The notes under the pieces were generated by a model, which searched no databases, had not been told where the DNA came from, and was given only the letters and a program-made list of their open reading frames with translations. 64,000 bases of DNA from CAVRCA01 sp965218045 (lineage in GTDB: Bacteria; Pseudomonadota; Alphaproteobacteria; Acetobacterales; Acetobacteraceae). This document shows positions 18,601 to 25,959 of the stretch, piece after piece; positions within the stretch are counted from its first letter, which is position 1, and each line of letters opens with the position of its first letter. A program made the translations under genes and the position numbers. The stretch is from positions 10,718 to 74,717 of the forward strand of contig CBDCJX010000019.1 in NCBI GenBank assembly GCA_965218045.1. Direction: 5' to 3'.

Positions 18601-19551
18601 GTGACGACGACAAAGACCCTCGCCTTCGCGTTGGCCGGACTGGGCGGGTTCAACGCGCATGGCGCCGGCTTCCTCGCTGCCGCCCGTGACCAGGCGGTGG
18701 TGCCCGATCTGGTCACCGCGACCAGCGGGCAGATCATCGTCTTTGCCGAGTGGCTGCGCGGCACCGATCTGAAGTCGCTGCTGATCGACTCGGCGCGACC
18801 GTCCGGGCCGTTCGGCACTTTGCTCACCGCGGTGACCGGCGATCCGGGCGTGTTTCGTCCGGCGGTGCTGGAATACTGGCGGCGCTGGGCGAGGTGGCCT
18901 ACCTCGCTCGGCGATTTCTCCGCCGCCTTGCTGCCGGCGCAGGAATACGTGCCGTTGCGCAACGCCACCTATCTCGCCGGCATCGCCGATCTGCTGAACG
19001 GCACCGGCATCGGCGCCGTGTTCAACGCCTATGATCCGCGCGCGGGCACCGGCGTGCTGTTCGGCAACGACGCCGCGCGCACCGCGATGCCTGCGGATGC
19101 GGAGCTGCAGCCGATCACCGGCAGCGCCGTCGCAGCGGCGCTATGGTTGTCCTTGTACGGCTTCGAGGGGCTGCCGGATGGGCTGATGGACGGCGCCTAT
19201 AATCGCCCGTGCATCGTCGCCGAGCTGCATAATTTCGACCGGATCTTCGCCGTCCGCCCGCTGGCGCAAGGCTGGCGCGGCAAGGCGCCGGGGAGCTGGT
19301 TCGACGTGCAGGACTGGCAACTCGAGATGTGGTTCTCCGCCGGCTACAAGGCGGAGGTCGCCGACATGAAGCGCATCAACCGACTGATCGAGAAAGGTTC
19401 GCTGCAGGACAGCGACTATCGCAAGATCGACCTCATCGAGGTCGCCACCGACAATCCGGCGGGCTACTTCAACTACTTCACCGAGCGGCCACAGGTGTTC
19501 GATGCCGCCTATCAGGAAGCGATGACCCAGTTGCGGGCGCACGGCGCCTGA
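18601..19551 (+). CDS. Patatin-like protein with divergent active-site elbow
   Basis: A 316-residue protein with patatin (PNPLA) layout. It has an N-terminal ALAGLGGFNAHGAGFL (oxyanion-type glycine loop followed by an H-G-A helix), a serine at 42 in T-A-T-S-G-Q, and a D197-G-A motif (LMDGAYNRP) matching the patatin Asp-Gly dyad. The nucleophile elbow is A-T-S-G-Q rather than G-x-S-x-G, and the glycine loop is not the standard G-G-G-x-R-G, so lipase activity is uncertain. There is no signal peptide. The GTG at 18601 is in the divergent gap with the ugp fusion and has only a weak ribosome-binding site. Confidence 0.65.
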   Translation: MTTTKTLAFALAGLGGFNAHGAGFLAAARDQAVVPDLVTATSGQIIVFAEWLRGTDLKSLLIDSARPSGPFGTLLTAVTGDPGVFRPAVLEYWRRWARWPTSLGDFSAALLPAQEYVPLRNATYLAGIADLLNGTGIGAVFNAYDPRAGTGVLFGNDAARTAMPADAELQPITGSAVAAALWLSLYGFEGLPDGLMDGAYNRPCIVAELHNFDRIFAVRPLAQGWRGKAPGSWFDVQDWQLEMWFSAGYKAEVADMKRINRLIEKGSLQDSDYRKIDLIEVATDNPAGYFNYFTERPQVFDAAYQEAMTQLRAHGA

Positions 19552-19557
19552 GCGCCG
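19542..19557 (+). terminator. Short GC hairpin spanning the patatin stop codon
   Basis: Perfect 6-bp arms (CGGCGC and GCGCCG) with a 4-nt loop that contains the TGA stop. It lies in the 19-nt gap before the convergent alcohol dehydrogenase gene. No T-run. Confidence 0.3.
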
Positions 19558-19570
19558 CCCCCCCGCTCGG

Positions 19571-20620
19571 TCACATCAGGAACACGCCCTTGCCCTCGGT
19601 CTGCTGGTCGAACACGCGGTAGGCTTCCTCGGCCTGATCCAGCTTCCAGCGGTGGGTGAATAGCTGGTCGACGTCGACGCCGCGCTCGACGATGAAGCGC
19701 GCGCACTCCTCCTGGCCGATGTTCGAGAACGTCCACGAGGCGACGATGCTGACCTGGCGGCGCAGCATGTCGGGGCTGACATTGATCGTCACGTCGCCCT
19801 GCTCGCCGACGAAGCAGCAGGTGCCCCACACCTTGACGCTGCGCACCGCGGCGATGCGGCCGGCCGGCGAGGCGGAGGTGTCGAGCGTGAGCTCGGCGCC
19901 GCGCCCGTGGGTGAGATCCTTGATCGCGCCAACCGGATCGTTGGAGCCGGGATTGACCACGTCATCGGCGCCGAACTGCTTCGCGCGTTCCAGTCGCTCC
20001 TCGCTGATGTCGAGCGCGATCACCCGTGCGCCCATCGCCTTGGCAAGCTGCGTCGCCGAGAGCCCGACCGGTCCCTGGCCGAAGATGGCGATGGTGTCGT
20101 TGCCCGAGAGGTTGATCCGCCGGAGCGCGCCGTACGCGGTGCCGGTGCCGCAAGCGATCGCCGCGCCCGCTTCGAAGCTCAGCTCGTCCGGCAGCGCGAC
20201 CAGGGTGTTGGCCGGGACCAACATGAACGGTGCGTGGCCGCCGTTGGCGTTGTTGCCGTAGACTTTCACCGGCACCACCTGGCAGAGCTGCTGCCAGCCC
20301 GAGCGGCAGTGCTCGCAGACGGTGCAGCCCTGATAGTGATGCACCATCACGCGCTGGCCGGTTTTGGCGTGCGCCGGGTCGACCGCGGAGCCGACCGCGA
20401 CCACCACGCCCGCCGGCTCGTGCCCGCCGATCACCGGCGCGGTTGGCGGCGGCAGGCCACTGGCTTGCGTGCCGGCTCTCGCGCGACGGTATTGGTGCAG
20501 GTCGCTGCCGCACATGCCCGACGCCTTCATCTCCAGCACGACGTCGTGCGGCCCCGGCGTCGGGTCCGGGAAATCACGCAGTTGCAGCTCGCGGTCACCG
20601 AGAAAACTCACGCCTCGCAT
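19571..20620 (-). CDS. Zinc-dependent alcohol dehydrogenase, sorbitol dehydrogenase-like
   Basis: A 349-residue medium-chain dehydrogenase. Catalytic zinc ligands are C37 (SGMCGSD) and H67-E68 (GGHEPAG), structural zinc cysteines are C99, C102, C105 and C113, and the cofactor loop is GQGPVG. It belongs to the polyol/threonine dehydrogenase branch; the substrate is not clear. The ATG at 20620 follows GGAGGAG; a longer upstream frame is open but lacks family support and runs into the divergent promoter. A candidate -35/-10 pair lies 49-77 nt upstream. The neighbouring divergent gene encodes a binding protein, which may capture its substrate. Confidence 0.9.
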   Translation of the reverse strand: MRGVSFLGDRELQLRDFPDPTPGPHDVVLEMKASGMCGSDLHQYRRARAGTQASGLPPPTAPVIGGHEPAGVVVAVGSAVDPAHAKTGQRVMVHHYQGCTVCEHCRSGWQQLCQVVPVKVYGNNANGGHAPFMLVPANTLVALPDELSFEAGAAIACGTGTAYGALRRINLSGNDTIAIFGQGPVGLSATQLAKAMGARVIALDISEERLERAKQFGADDVVNPGSNDPVGAIKDLTHGRGAELTLDTSASPAGRIAAVRSVKVWGTCCFVGEQGDVTINVSPDMLRRQVSIVASWTFSNIGQEECARFIVERGVDVDQLFTHRWKLDQAEEAYRVFDQQTEGKGVFLM

Positions 20621-20668
20621 CCTGAACTCCTCCATTCCCCGGGCGCTTGACGCGCTCGCTCCGGCTCC

Positions 20669-20697
20669 ATTAGCGTCCCGCGACGTCGCCAGATCAA
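20669..20697 (-). promoter_or_regulatory. Candidate sigma70-type promoter for the zinc alcohol dehydrogenase
   Basis: On the minus strand, TTGATC (20697-20692) and GCTAAT (20674-20669) are separated by exactly 17 bp, each matching 4 of 6 consensus bases. This would give a 5' leader of roughly 40 nt before ATG 20620. Confidence 0.35.
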
Positions 20698-20724
20698 GCG
20701 CCTCGGGCGCGTTAGGGAGCACAT

Positions 20725-21945
20725 ATGAGCCTCACCACACGACGCGCCGTGCTGGGCGCGACGCTGCTCGGCGGCGTCAGCACGTTCGCGATCGGCCGCT
20801 CGCGCGCCGAGGACAAGAACGCGCCCGGTGTCACCGCCAGCGAGATCCTGTTCGGCCAGACCATGCCGTATAGCGGCCCCGCCTCGTCGTACGGCACCAT
20901 CGGCCGGGCCGAGGGCAACTACTTCAAGATGATCAACGAGCAGGGCGGGGTGAACGGGCGCAAGCTCAATTTCACCAGCCTCGACGACGGCTACCAGCCG
21001 CCGCGTACCGTTGAGCTCACCCGGCGGCTGATCGAGCAGGATCGGGTGGCGTTCCTGTACAGCGCGCTCGGCACGCCGACCAACAATGCGACGCGCAAAT
21101 ACGTCAACGCGCGCAAGGTGCCGGATCTGTTCCTCGCAACCGGCGCGACGCAGTTTGGCGACCGCGAGAATTTCCCCTGGGTGATCGGCTGGCAACCGAC
21201 CTATCAGATCGAGGGGCACATCTACGCCAAGCACATCCTGGACAACGCGCCGGGCGCGAAACTCGCGGTGTTGTATCAAAACGACGATTCCGGGCGCGAC
21301 TATTTCAAGGGGATCAAGGACGGTCTCGGCGCTCACGCCGACAAAATCATTCTGACGACGAACACCTACGAGGTGACCGACCCCACGGTCGACAGCCAGC
21401 TCGTGTCGTTGAAGGAGAGCGGCGCCGACGCGCTGTTCTTCACCGGCGTGCCGAAGTTCGCGGCGATGACGATCCGCAAGGTCTACGACATCAACTGGCG
21501 TCCGAAACTGTTTTTTATCTCGAGCACGAGTTCGTCGGTCGCCACCGGTATTGTGCCGGCCGGCGTGGAAAAAGCGGTCGGGGTGATCACCACCACCTAC
21601 CTCAAGGACCCGACGGACGAGCAATGGTCCAACGACGCGGGCTACAAGGAATGGGCGGCGTGGATGGCGAAATACTATCCCGACGGCGACGCCAAGGACA
21701 TCAACAACGTCTATGGCTACTGCTCGGCGCAGACCCTGGTGCAGACCCTCAAGCAGTGCGGCAACGATCTCTCGCGCGAGAACATCATGCGCCAGGCGAC
21801 CAATCTCGACATGGAGCTGCCCATGCTGCAGCCGGGCGTCCGGGTGAAGACCAGCCCGACCGATTACTACCCATTGCAACAGATGCGCCTGGTCAAGTTC
21901 GACGGCAAAGCCTGGATCCCGTTCGGCGCGGCGATCACCGGCTGA
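20725..21945 (+). CDS. Branched-chain amino acid-type ABC transporter substrate-binding protein
   Basis: A 406-residue periplasmic binding protein of the Peripla_BP_6 (LivJ-like) family. The N-terminus TTRRAVLGATLLGG looks like a twin-arginine signal with cleavage near residue 28. The mature part begins with G-V-T-A-S-E-I-L-F-G-Q, the usual first strand of this family. GGGAG lies 6 nt upstream of the ATG. No Liv-type permease or ATPase gene is in the window, so it is an orphan here. Ligands in this family range from amino acids to amides and aromatic acids; none can be assigned. Confidence 0.88.
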   Translation: MSLTTRRAVLGATLLGGVSTFAIGRSRAEDKNAPGVTASEILFGQTMPYSGPASSYGTIGRAEGNYFKMINEQGGVNGRKLNFTSLDDGYQPPRTVELTRRLIEQDRVAFLYSALGTPTNNATRKYVNARKVPDLFLATGATQFGDRENFPWVIGWQPTYQIEGHIYAKHILDNAPGAKLAVLYQNDDSGRDYFKGIKDGLGAHADKIILTTNTYEVTDPTVDSQLVSLKESGADALFFTGVPKFAAMTIRKVYDINWRPKLFFISSTSSSVATGIVPAGVEKAVGVITTTYLKDPTDEQWSNDAGYKEWAAWMAKYYPDGDAKDINNVYGYCSAQTLVQTLKQCGNDLSRENIMRQATNLDMELPMLQPGVRVKTSPTDYYPLQQMRLVKFDGKAWIPFGAAITG

Positions 21946-21947
21946 GC

Positions 21948-21997
21948 TCATGCCGGCGGCGGTATCCGACGACCCTTGCGCTGGACCGCCGGCATGA
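21948..21997 (+). terminator. Long-stem hairpin after the substrate-binding protein gene
   Basis: Perfect 12-bp inverted repeat (21948-21959 and 21986-21997, core ATGCCGGCGG) with a 26-nt spacer, starting 2 nt after the TGA. It may terminate or stabilise the transcript; there is no T-run. Confidence 0.45.
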
Positions 21998-22170
21998 TTG
22001 GTGAGGGGCGACCAGCCCTACGACTCGTGTTCCACCACGAACACGGGGCGGGCGTTTGGGAAGGCGGGGAGGGTCGGCTAAAGCCTGTCCTCGGCCGGCC
22101 TGCGGCCCAACTCGTGAGCCGAGCGGGGCTGAAAACGGGCCGGAAGAGGGCTTCAGGCGGAAACTTTTGC
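21998..22170. other. Non-coding stretch before the LexA-box gene
   Basis: Between the binding-protein hairpin and the next promoter there is no supportable gene. A second hairpin is visible at 22026-22045 (7-bp perfect arms CGTGTTC and GAACACG, 6-nt loop). The rest is GC-rich with no recognised element. Confidence 0.5.
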
Positions 22171-22199
22171 TTGCCAACCTGTTCGCGATGTGTTCTACT
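22171..22199 (+). promoter_or_regulatory. Candidate promoter overlapped by a LexA-type SOS box
   Basis: GTTC-N7-GTTC, the direct-repeat LexA operator of alphaproteobacteria, is matched exactly at 22181-22195. It lies between a possible -35 (TTGCCA, 22171-22176) and overlaps a possible -10 (TCTACT, 22194-22199; 17-bp spacer). That is the position expected for a repressor site. An ATG follows 14 nt after the -10, so the transcript would be nearly leaderless. Confidence 0.45.
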
Positions 22200-22304
22200 C
22201 CGTGCGTGTAATATGTCCCTCTCTCTCCAATCGAGCGCTTCGCCTTCATTATCGAGGCACTGTGCCAGGCGGCTGCCGCGCGCAGTGCCAGGGGCTGGGT
22301 TGCC

Positions 22305-22928
22305 GTGGCCCTTGCCAACCTGATCTGGATGCGGCTGCGCCGCACCGGCGCGCGGTTCGCCAAGCTGGCCGCCCGGGTTCGCGCGGGCGAACTCCCGGCC
22401 GCCGCGCGGACGTCCGCGTCGGGTGCGTCCGACCAGCCGTCGGATTTCCGCGCCGACCGGAAAGCGAAGCGGCGCCGGTCGGTTCGTCCGGCCGAGCGTC
22501 TGCCGCGCGGCCTTGCCTGGCTGTTGCGGCTGGTGCCGGAGGCGGCCGTCTATGGTAGTCAGCTGAACCATCTGCTGTCCGACCCGGAGATGGTGGCGCT
22601 GCTGCAAGCCGCGCCGCAGATGGGCCGGCTGCTGCGCCCGCTCTGCCAGATGCTGGGCATCAGGCTATCCCAGCACCCTGTCTTGCACACGCGGCGTATG
22701 CGCGAGGCGGCCGCGCGCGCCGGCGCGCGCGCTAGCGATGCACCGTCCGCCGACGCAGTAGCAGCCGTTGGCGACGCAGCGTCCGCCGGCGACACAGCGC
22801 CCGTGCGAAGTACCGCCAAGATGACGCCGCCCATGACGGGCCGCTCGCGCCGTTGCGCCGCCCGTCGGGCAGGCGGATCGAGCCGGGCCGTCCGCGACCC
22901 ACCGGGCGGACTTTTCGAACCGGTGTGA
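22305..22928 (+). CDS. Hypothetical protein of an Acetobacteraceae-type family, start out of frame
   Basis: At least 207 residues from GTG 22305. The protein reads ALANLIWMRLRRTGARFAKL, then a basic linker, then LPRGLAWLLRLVPEAAVYGS and APQMGRLLRPLCQMLG, a pattern I associate with small hypothetical proteins of Acetobacteraceae; the tail is basic and low-complexity. The same frame continues upstream to 22212 and encodes further helix resembling that family's N-terminus (IERFAFIIEALCQ), but contains no usual start codon. The only ATG (22213) is out of frame, and losing one CT unit from the CTCTCTCTC tract at 22219-22227 would bring it into frame. The gene may therefore be a frameshifted allele. 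Function unknown. A possible LexA box precedes it. Confidence 0.55.
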   Translation: MALANLIWMRLRRTGARFAKLAARVRAGELPAAARTSASGASDQPSDFRADRKAKRRRSVRPAERLPRGLAWLLRLVPEAAVYGSQLNHLLSDPEMVALLQAAPQMGRLLRPLCQMLGIRLSQHPVLHTRRMREAAARAGARASDAPSADAVAAVGDAASAGDTAPVRSTAKMTPPMTGRSRRCAARRAGGSSRAVRDPPGGLFEPV

Positions 22929-23116
22929 AAGCGTCGGGTCTACGCGCGACCTAATCGTTACGTTCTAAAAATGAAAATCCGGCCGCGGTGGGCGACGACC
23001 ATTGGTCTCATTTTGCGGTCCAAACGTGGGCAAAGCCGTGGATGCTTGGCTTCCGCCGAGCAAGGCACCGGCGGGGGTTGAACTTGCGGCGGCTGGTAGG
23101 ACCAGTCCGCCCGCGC
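22929..23116. other. Gene-free stretch
   Basis: Between the hypothetical gene and the repeat element no coding sequence, promoter or structured RNA could be recognised. Small open frames here have no ribosome-binding site and no recognisable protein pattern. Confidence 0.5.
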
Positions 23117-23212
23117 CGTCACGAGCCGAAGGCGAGGCAGTCCGGAAGTTCTGGCGAGCATGTAATGCAAGACCTGTGGATCGCCACGGCCGCTGCGCGC
23201 CTTGCGATGACG
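23117..23212. repeat. Dispersed palindromic (REP/RPE-like) repeat element
   Basis: The left part (23117 to about 23144) begins CGTCACGAGC and runs to GGCAGTCC. The right part (23177-23212) begins TGGATCGCC and ends TTGCGATGACG. Together they have the layout of the composite palindromic intergenic repeats common in alphaproteobacteria, whose outer ends read roughly GTCATCGCGAG and its complement. The right half can itself fold (ATCGC with GCGAT). It lies downstream of ppdK and outside any gene. Confidence 0.5.
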
Positions 23213-23273
23213 CTGTCGGCTCGGTTCCAGCGCCACCGGAACGGTTCCAGAGCAGCAGCCGTGAGGTGACCGG

Positions 23274-25943
23274 TCAGGCGGTGCGGTCGCCGCCGCTGCC
23301 CAGCGCCGCCTGCGCCGCCGCGAGGCGGGCGACCGGGACGCGGTAGGGGCTGCAGGAGACGTAATCCAGCCCGATCTGCTCGCAGAACGCGATCGAGGCC
23401 GGATCACCGCCGTGCTCGCCGCAGATGCCGAGCTTGAGATCGTTTTTGGTGGCGCGGCCCTTCTCGCTGGCCATCCGCACCATCTCGCCGACCCCCTCGA
23501 TATCCAACGAGACGAACGGGTCCTTTGGCAGGATGCCGCGCTCGACATAGGTGGGCAGGAACTTGCCCGCGTCGTCGCGCGACAGGCCGAACACGGTCTG
23601 CGTCAGGTCGTTGGTGCCGAAGCTGAAGAAATCGGCGACCTCGGCGATGCGGTCGGCGATGATCACGGCGCGCGGCAGCTCGATCATCGTGCCGACGCTG
23701 TACTCCACCGTCCTGCCGGCCCGCTCGAACACCGCTTTCGCCGCCTTGTCGACCTGGGCGCGGGTGATCTCCAGCTCGCGCCGCGTGCCGACCAGGGGGA
23801 TCATCACCTCGGGAACCGGCGCGCTGCCGGTCTCCTCGGCGACGGCGAGGGCGCCCTCGAAGATCGCGCGGGCCTGCATCTCGTAGATCTCGGGGTAGGT
23901 CACGCCCAGCCGGCAGCCGCGATGGCCGAGCATCGGATTGGCCTCGGCCAGCTCGGCCATGCGTCGGTGCATCGCCTCCACCTCGGTGCCGAGCGCCTCC
24001 GCCACCTCGGCGAGCTCCGCCTCGCCATGCGGCAGGAACTCGTGCAGCGGCGGGTCGAGCAGCCGGACGGTGACCGGCAGCCCGGCCATGATGGTGAAAA
24101 GCTGGCGGAAATCCTCGCGCTGGAACGGCAGCAGCTTGTCGAGGGCGACCCGTCGCCCGCGCTCGTCGTTCGCCATGATCATCTGTCGTACCGCGCCGAT
24201 GCGCGCCGGATCGAAGAACATGTGCTCGGTGCGACACAGACCGATGCCCTCGGCGCCGAACTTGCGCGCGGTCTCGGCATCGAGCGGGGTCTCGGCGTTG
24301 GCGCGCACCCGCAGCCGTCGCGATTGGTCGGCCCACTCCATCAGCAGCGCGAAATCGCCGGAGAGCGAAGGCTCGATCATCGCCACCGAACCGAGGAACA
24401 CCTCGCCGGCGGCGCCATCCAATGTCATGAGGTCGCCGGCGTTGACGGTGCGGCCACCGCTCATCAGGGTTTGCGCCCCGTAGTCGACGCTGATGCCGCC
24501 GGCGCCGGCGACGCAGGGTCGACCCATGCCACGGGCAACCACGGCGGCGTGGCTGGTCATGCCGCCCCTTGTGGTGAGGATGCCGCGCGCGGCGTGCATG
24601 CCGTGGATGTCCTCGGGACTGGTCTCGATGCGCACCAGGATGACCGCCTCGCCCTTGGCGGCGCGGCTCTCGGCCTCGTCGGCGTTGAACACGACCACGC
24701 CCGACGCCGCGCCGGGGCTCGCCGGCAGCCCCTTGGCGATCAGGGTACGCGGCGCGCTCGGGTCGAGCGTGGGATGCAGCAGCTGGTCGAGCGACGCCGG
24801 GTTGACCCGCCTGACCGCTTCCTCGCGGTCGATCAGCCCGGCGTCGGCCATCTCCACCGCGATGCGCAGGGAGGCCGCGGCGGTGCGTTTGCCGGTGCGC
24901 GTCTGCAACATGTACAGCTTGTTCTGCTGCACCGTGAACTCGATGTCCTGCATGTCTCGGTAGTGCTGCTCCAGCCGCTCGCGCACCCCCATGAGCTCGG
25001 CGAAGGCGTTCGGCAGCGCCTCCTCCATTGACACCTCGCCCGCGTTGGCGCGCAGCTTCGACAGCGGCTGCGGAGTACGGATGCCGGCGACCACGTCCTC
25101 GCCCTGGGCGTTCACCAGGAACTCGCCGTAGAAGATGTCCTCCCCGGTCGAGGGGTCGCGGGTGAAGCAGACGCCGGTCGCGCAGTCGTCTCCCATGTTG
25201 CCAAACACCATCGCCTGCACGTTGACGGCGGTGCCCCAGCTCGCCGGGATGTCGTGCAGCCGGCGATAGGTGTTGGCGCGCGGGTTCATCCAGCTGCCGA
25301 ACACCGCGCCGATCGCGCCCCAGAGCTGCGCTTGCGGCTCCTGCGGGAACGGCTTGCCGGTCTCGCTTCGCACCATGTCCTTGTAGCCATCGACCACGCG
25401 CTGCCAGTCCTCGGCGGTCAGCCCGGTGTCCTCGGTCACGCCGGCTTCGAGCTTGGCGGCCTCGATGATCTCCTCGAAGCGGTGGTGATCGACGCCGAGC
25501 ACCACGCTGCCGTACATCTGGATGAAGCGGCGATAGCTGTCCCAAGCGAAGCGCGGATCGCCCGACGCCTCGGACAGGCCCAGCACCGTGTGGTCGTTGA
25601 GGCCGAGATTGAGCACGGTGTCCATCATGCCCGGCATCGAGACGCGCGCGCCGGAGCGCACCGAGACGAGCAGCGGCTTCTCGGCGTCACCGAAGCGCAA
25701 GCCCACCGCCTGCTCGACGTGGTCGAGCGCGCGGCGCACCTGGTCCTCGAGGTCGGCGGGGTATTTGCGGTCGTTGTCGTAGAACGCGGTGCAGACCTCG
25801 GTGGTGATGGTGAAGCCGGGTGGCACCGGCAGGCCGATATTGGCCATCTCCGCGAGGTTGGCGCCCTTGCCGCCAAGCAGGTTGCGCATGTCCGCGCGGC
25901 CCTCGTCGTGGCCGGCGCCGAAGCTGTACACCCATTGGGTCAT
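23274..25943 (-). CDS. ppdK: Pyruvate, phosphate dikinase
   Basis: PPDK (889 residues) interconverts pyruvate, ATP and phosphate with phosphoenolpyruvate, AMP and diphosphate. The N-terminal ATP-grasp region begins VYSFGAGHDEGRADMRNLLGGKGANLAEM. The phospho-accepting histidine is H465 in GGMTSHAAVV, and the C-terminal PEP-binding barrel ends with the FGTNDLTQ and GICGEHGG motifs. The length is normal for a bacterial enzyme. The gene is 16 nt after glyS and probably in the same operon, an arrangement also found in other alphaproteobacteria. In this setting it most likely works in gluconeogenesis. Confidence 0.97.
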   Translation of the reverse strand: MTQWVYSFGAGHDEGRADMRNLLGGKGANLAEMANIGLPVPPGFTITTEVCTAFYDNDRKYPADLEDQVRRALDHVEQAVGLRFGDAEKPLLVSVRSGARVSMPGMMDTVLNLGLNDHTVLGLSEASGDPRFAWDSYRRFIQMYGSVVLGVDHHRFEEIIEAAKLEAGVTEDTGLTAEDWQRVVDGYKDMVRSETGKPFPQEPQAQLWGAIGAVFGSWMNPRANTYRRLHDIPASWGTAVNVQAMVFGNMGDDCATGVCFTRDPSTGEDIFYGEFLVNAQGEDVVAGIRTPQPLSKLRANAGEVSMEEALPNAFAELMGVRERLEQHYRDMQDIEFTVQQNKLYMLQTRTGKRTAAASLRIAVEMADAGLIDREEAVRRVNPASLDQLLHPTLDPSAPRTLIAKGLPASPGAASGVVVFNADEAESRAAKGEAVILVRIETSPEDIHGMHAARGILTTRGGMTSHAAVVARGMGRPCVAGAGGISVDYGAQTLMSGGRTVNAGDLMTLDGAAGEVFLGSVAMIEPSLSGDFALLMEWADQSRRLRVRANAETPLDAETARKFGAEGIGLCRTEHMFFDPARIGAVRQMIMANDERGRRVALDKLLPFQREDFRQLFTIMAGLPVTVRLLDPPLHEFLPHGEAELAEVAEALGTEVEAMHRRMAELAEANPMLGHRGCRLGVTYPEIYEMQARAIFEGALAVAEETGSAPVPEVMIPLVGTRRELEITRAQVDKAAKAVFERAGRTVEYSVGTMIELPRAVIIADRIAEVADFFSFGTNDLTQTVFGLSRDDAGKFLPTYVERGILPKDPFVSLDIEGVGEMVRMASEKGRATKNDLKLGICGEHGGDPASIAFCEQIGLDYVSCSPYRVPVARLAAAQAALGSGGDRTA

Positions 25944-25959
25944 GTCGTCCGGTGCTCCA

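Noticed and set aside
22988..23269. Open frames in the gap downstream of ppdK
   Set aside because: They run through the palindromic repeat and have no recognisable protein or ribosome-binding site.
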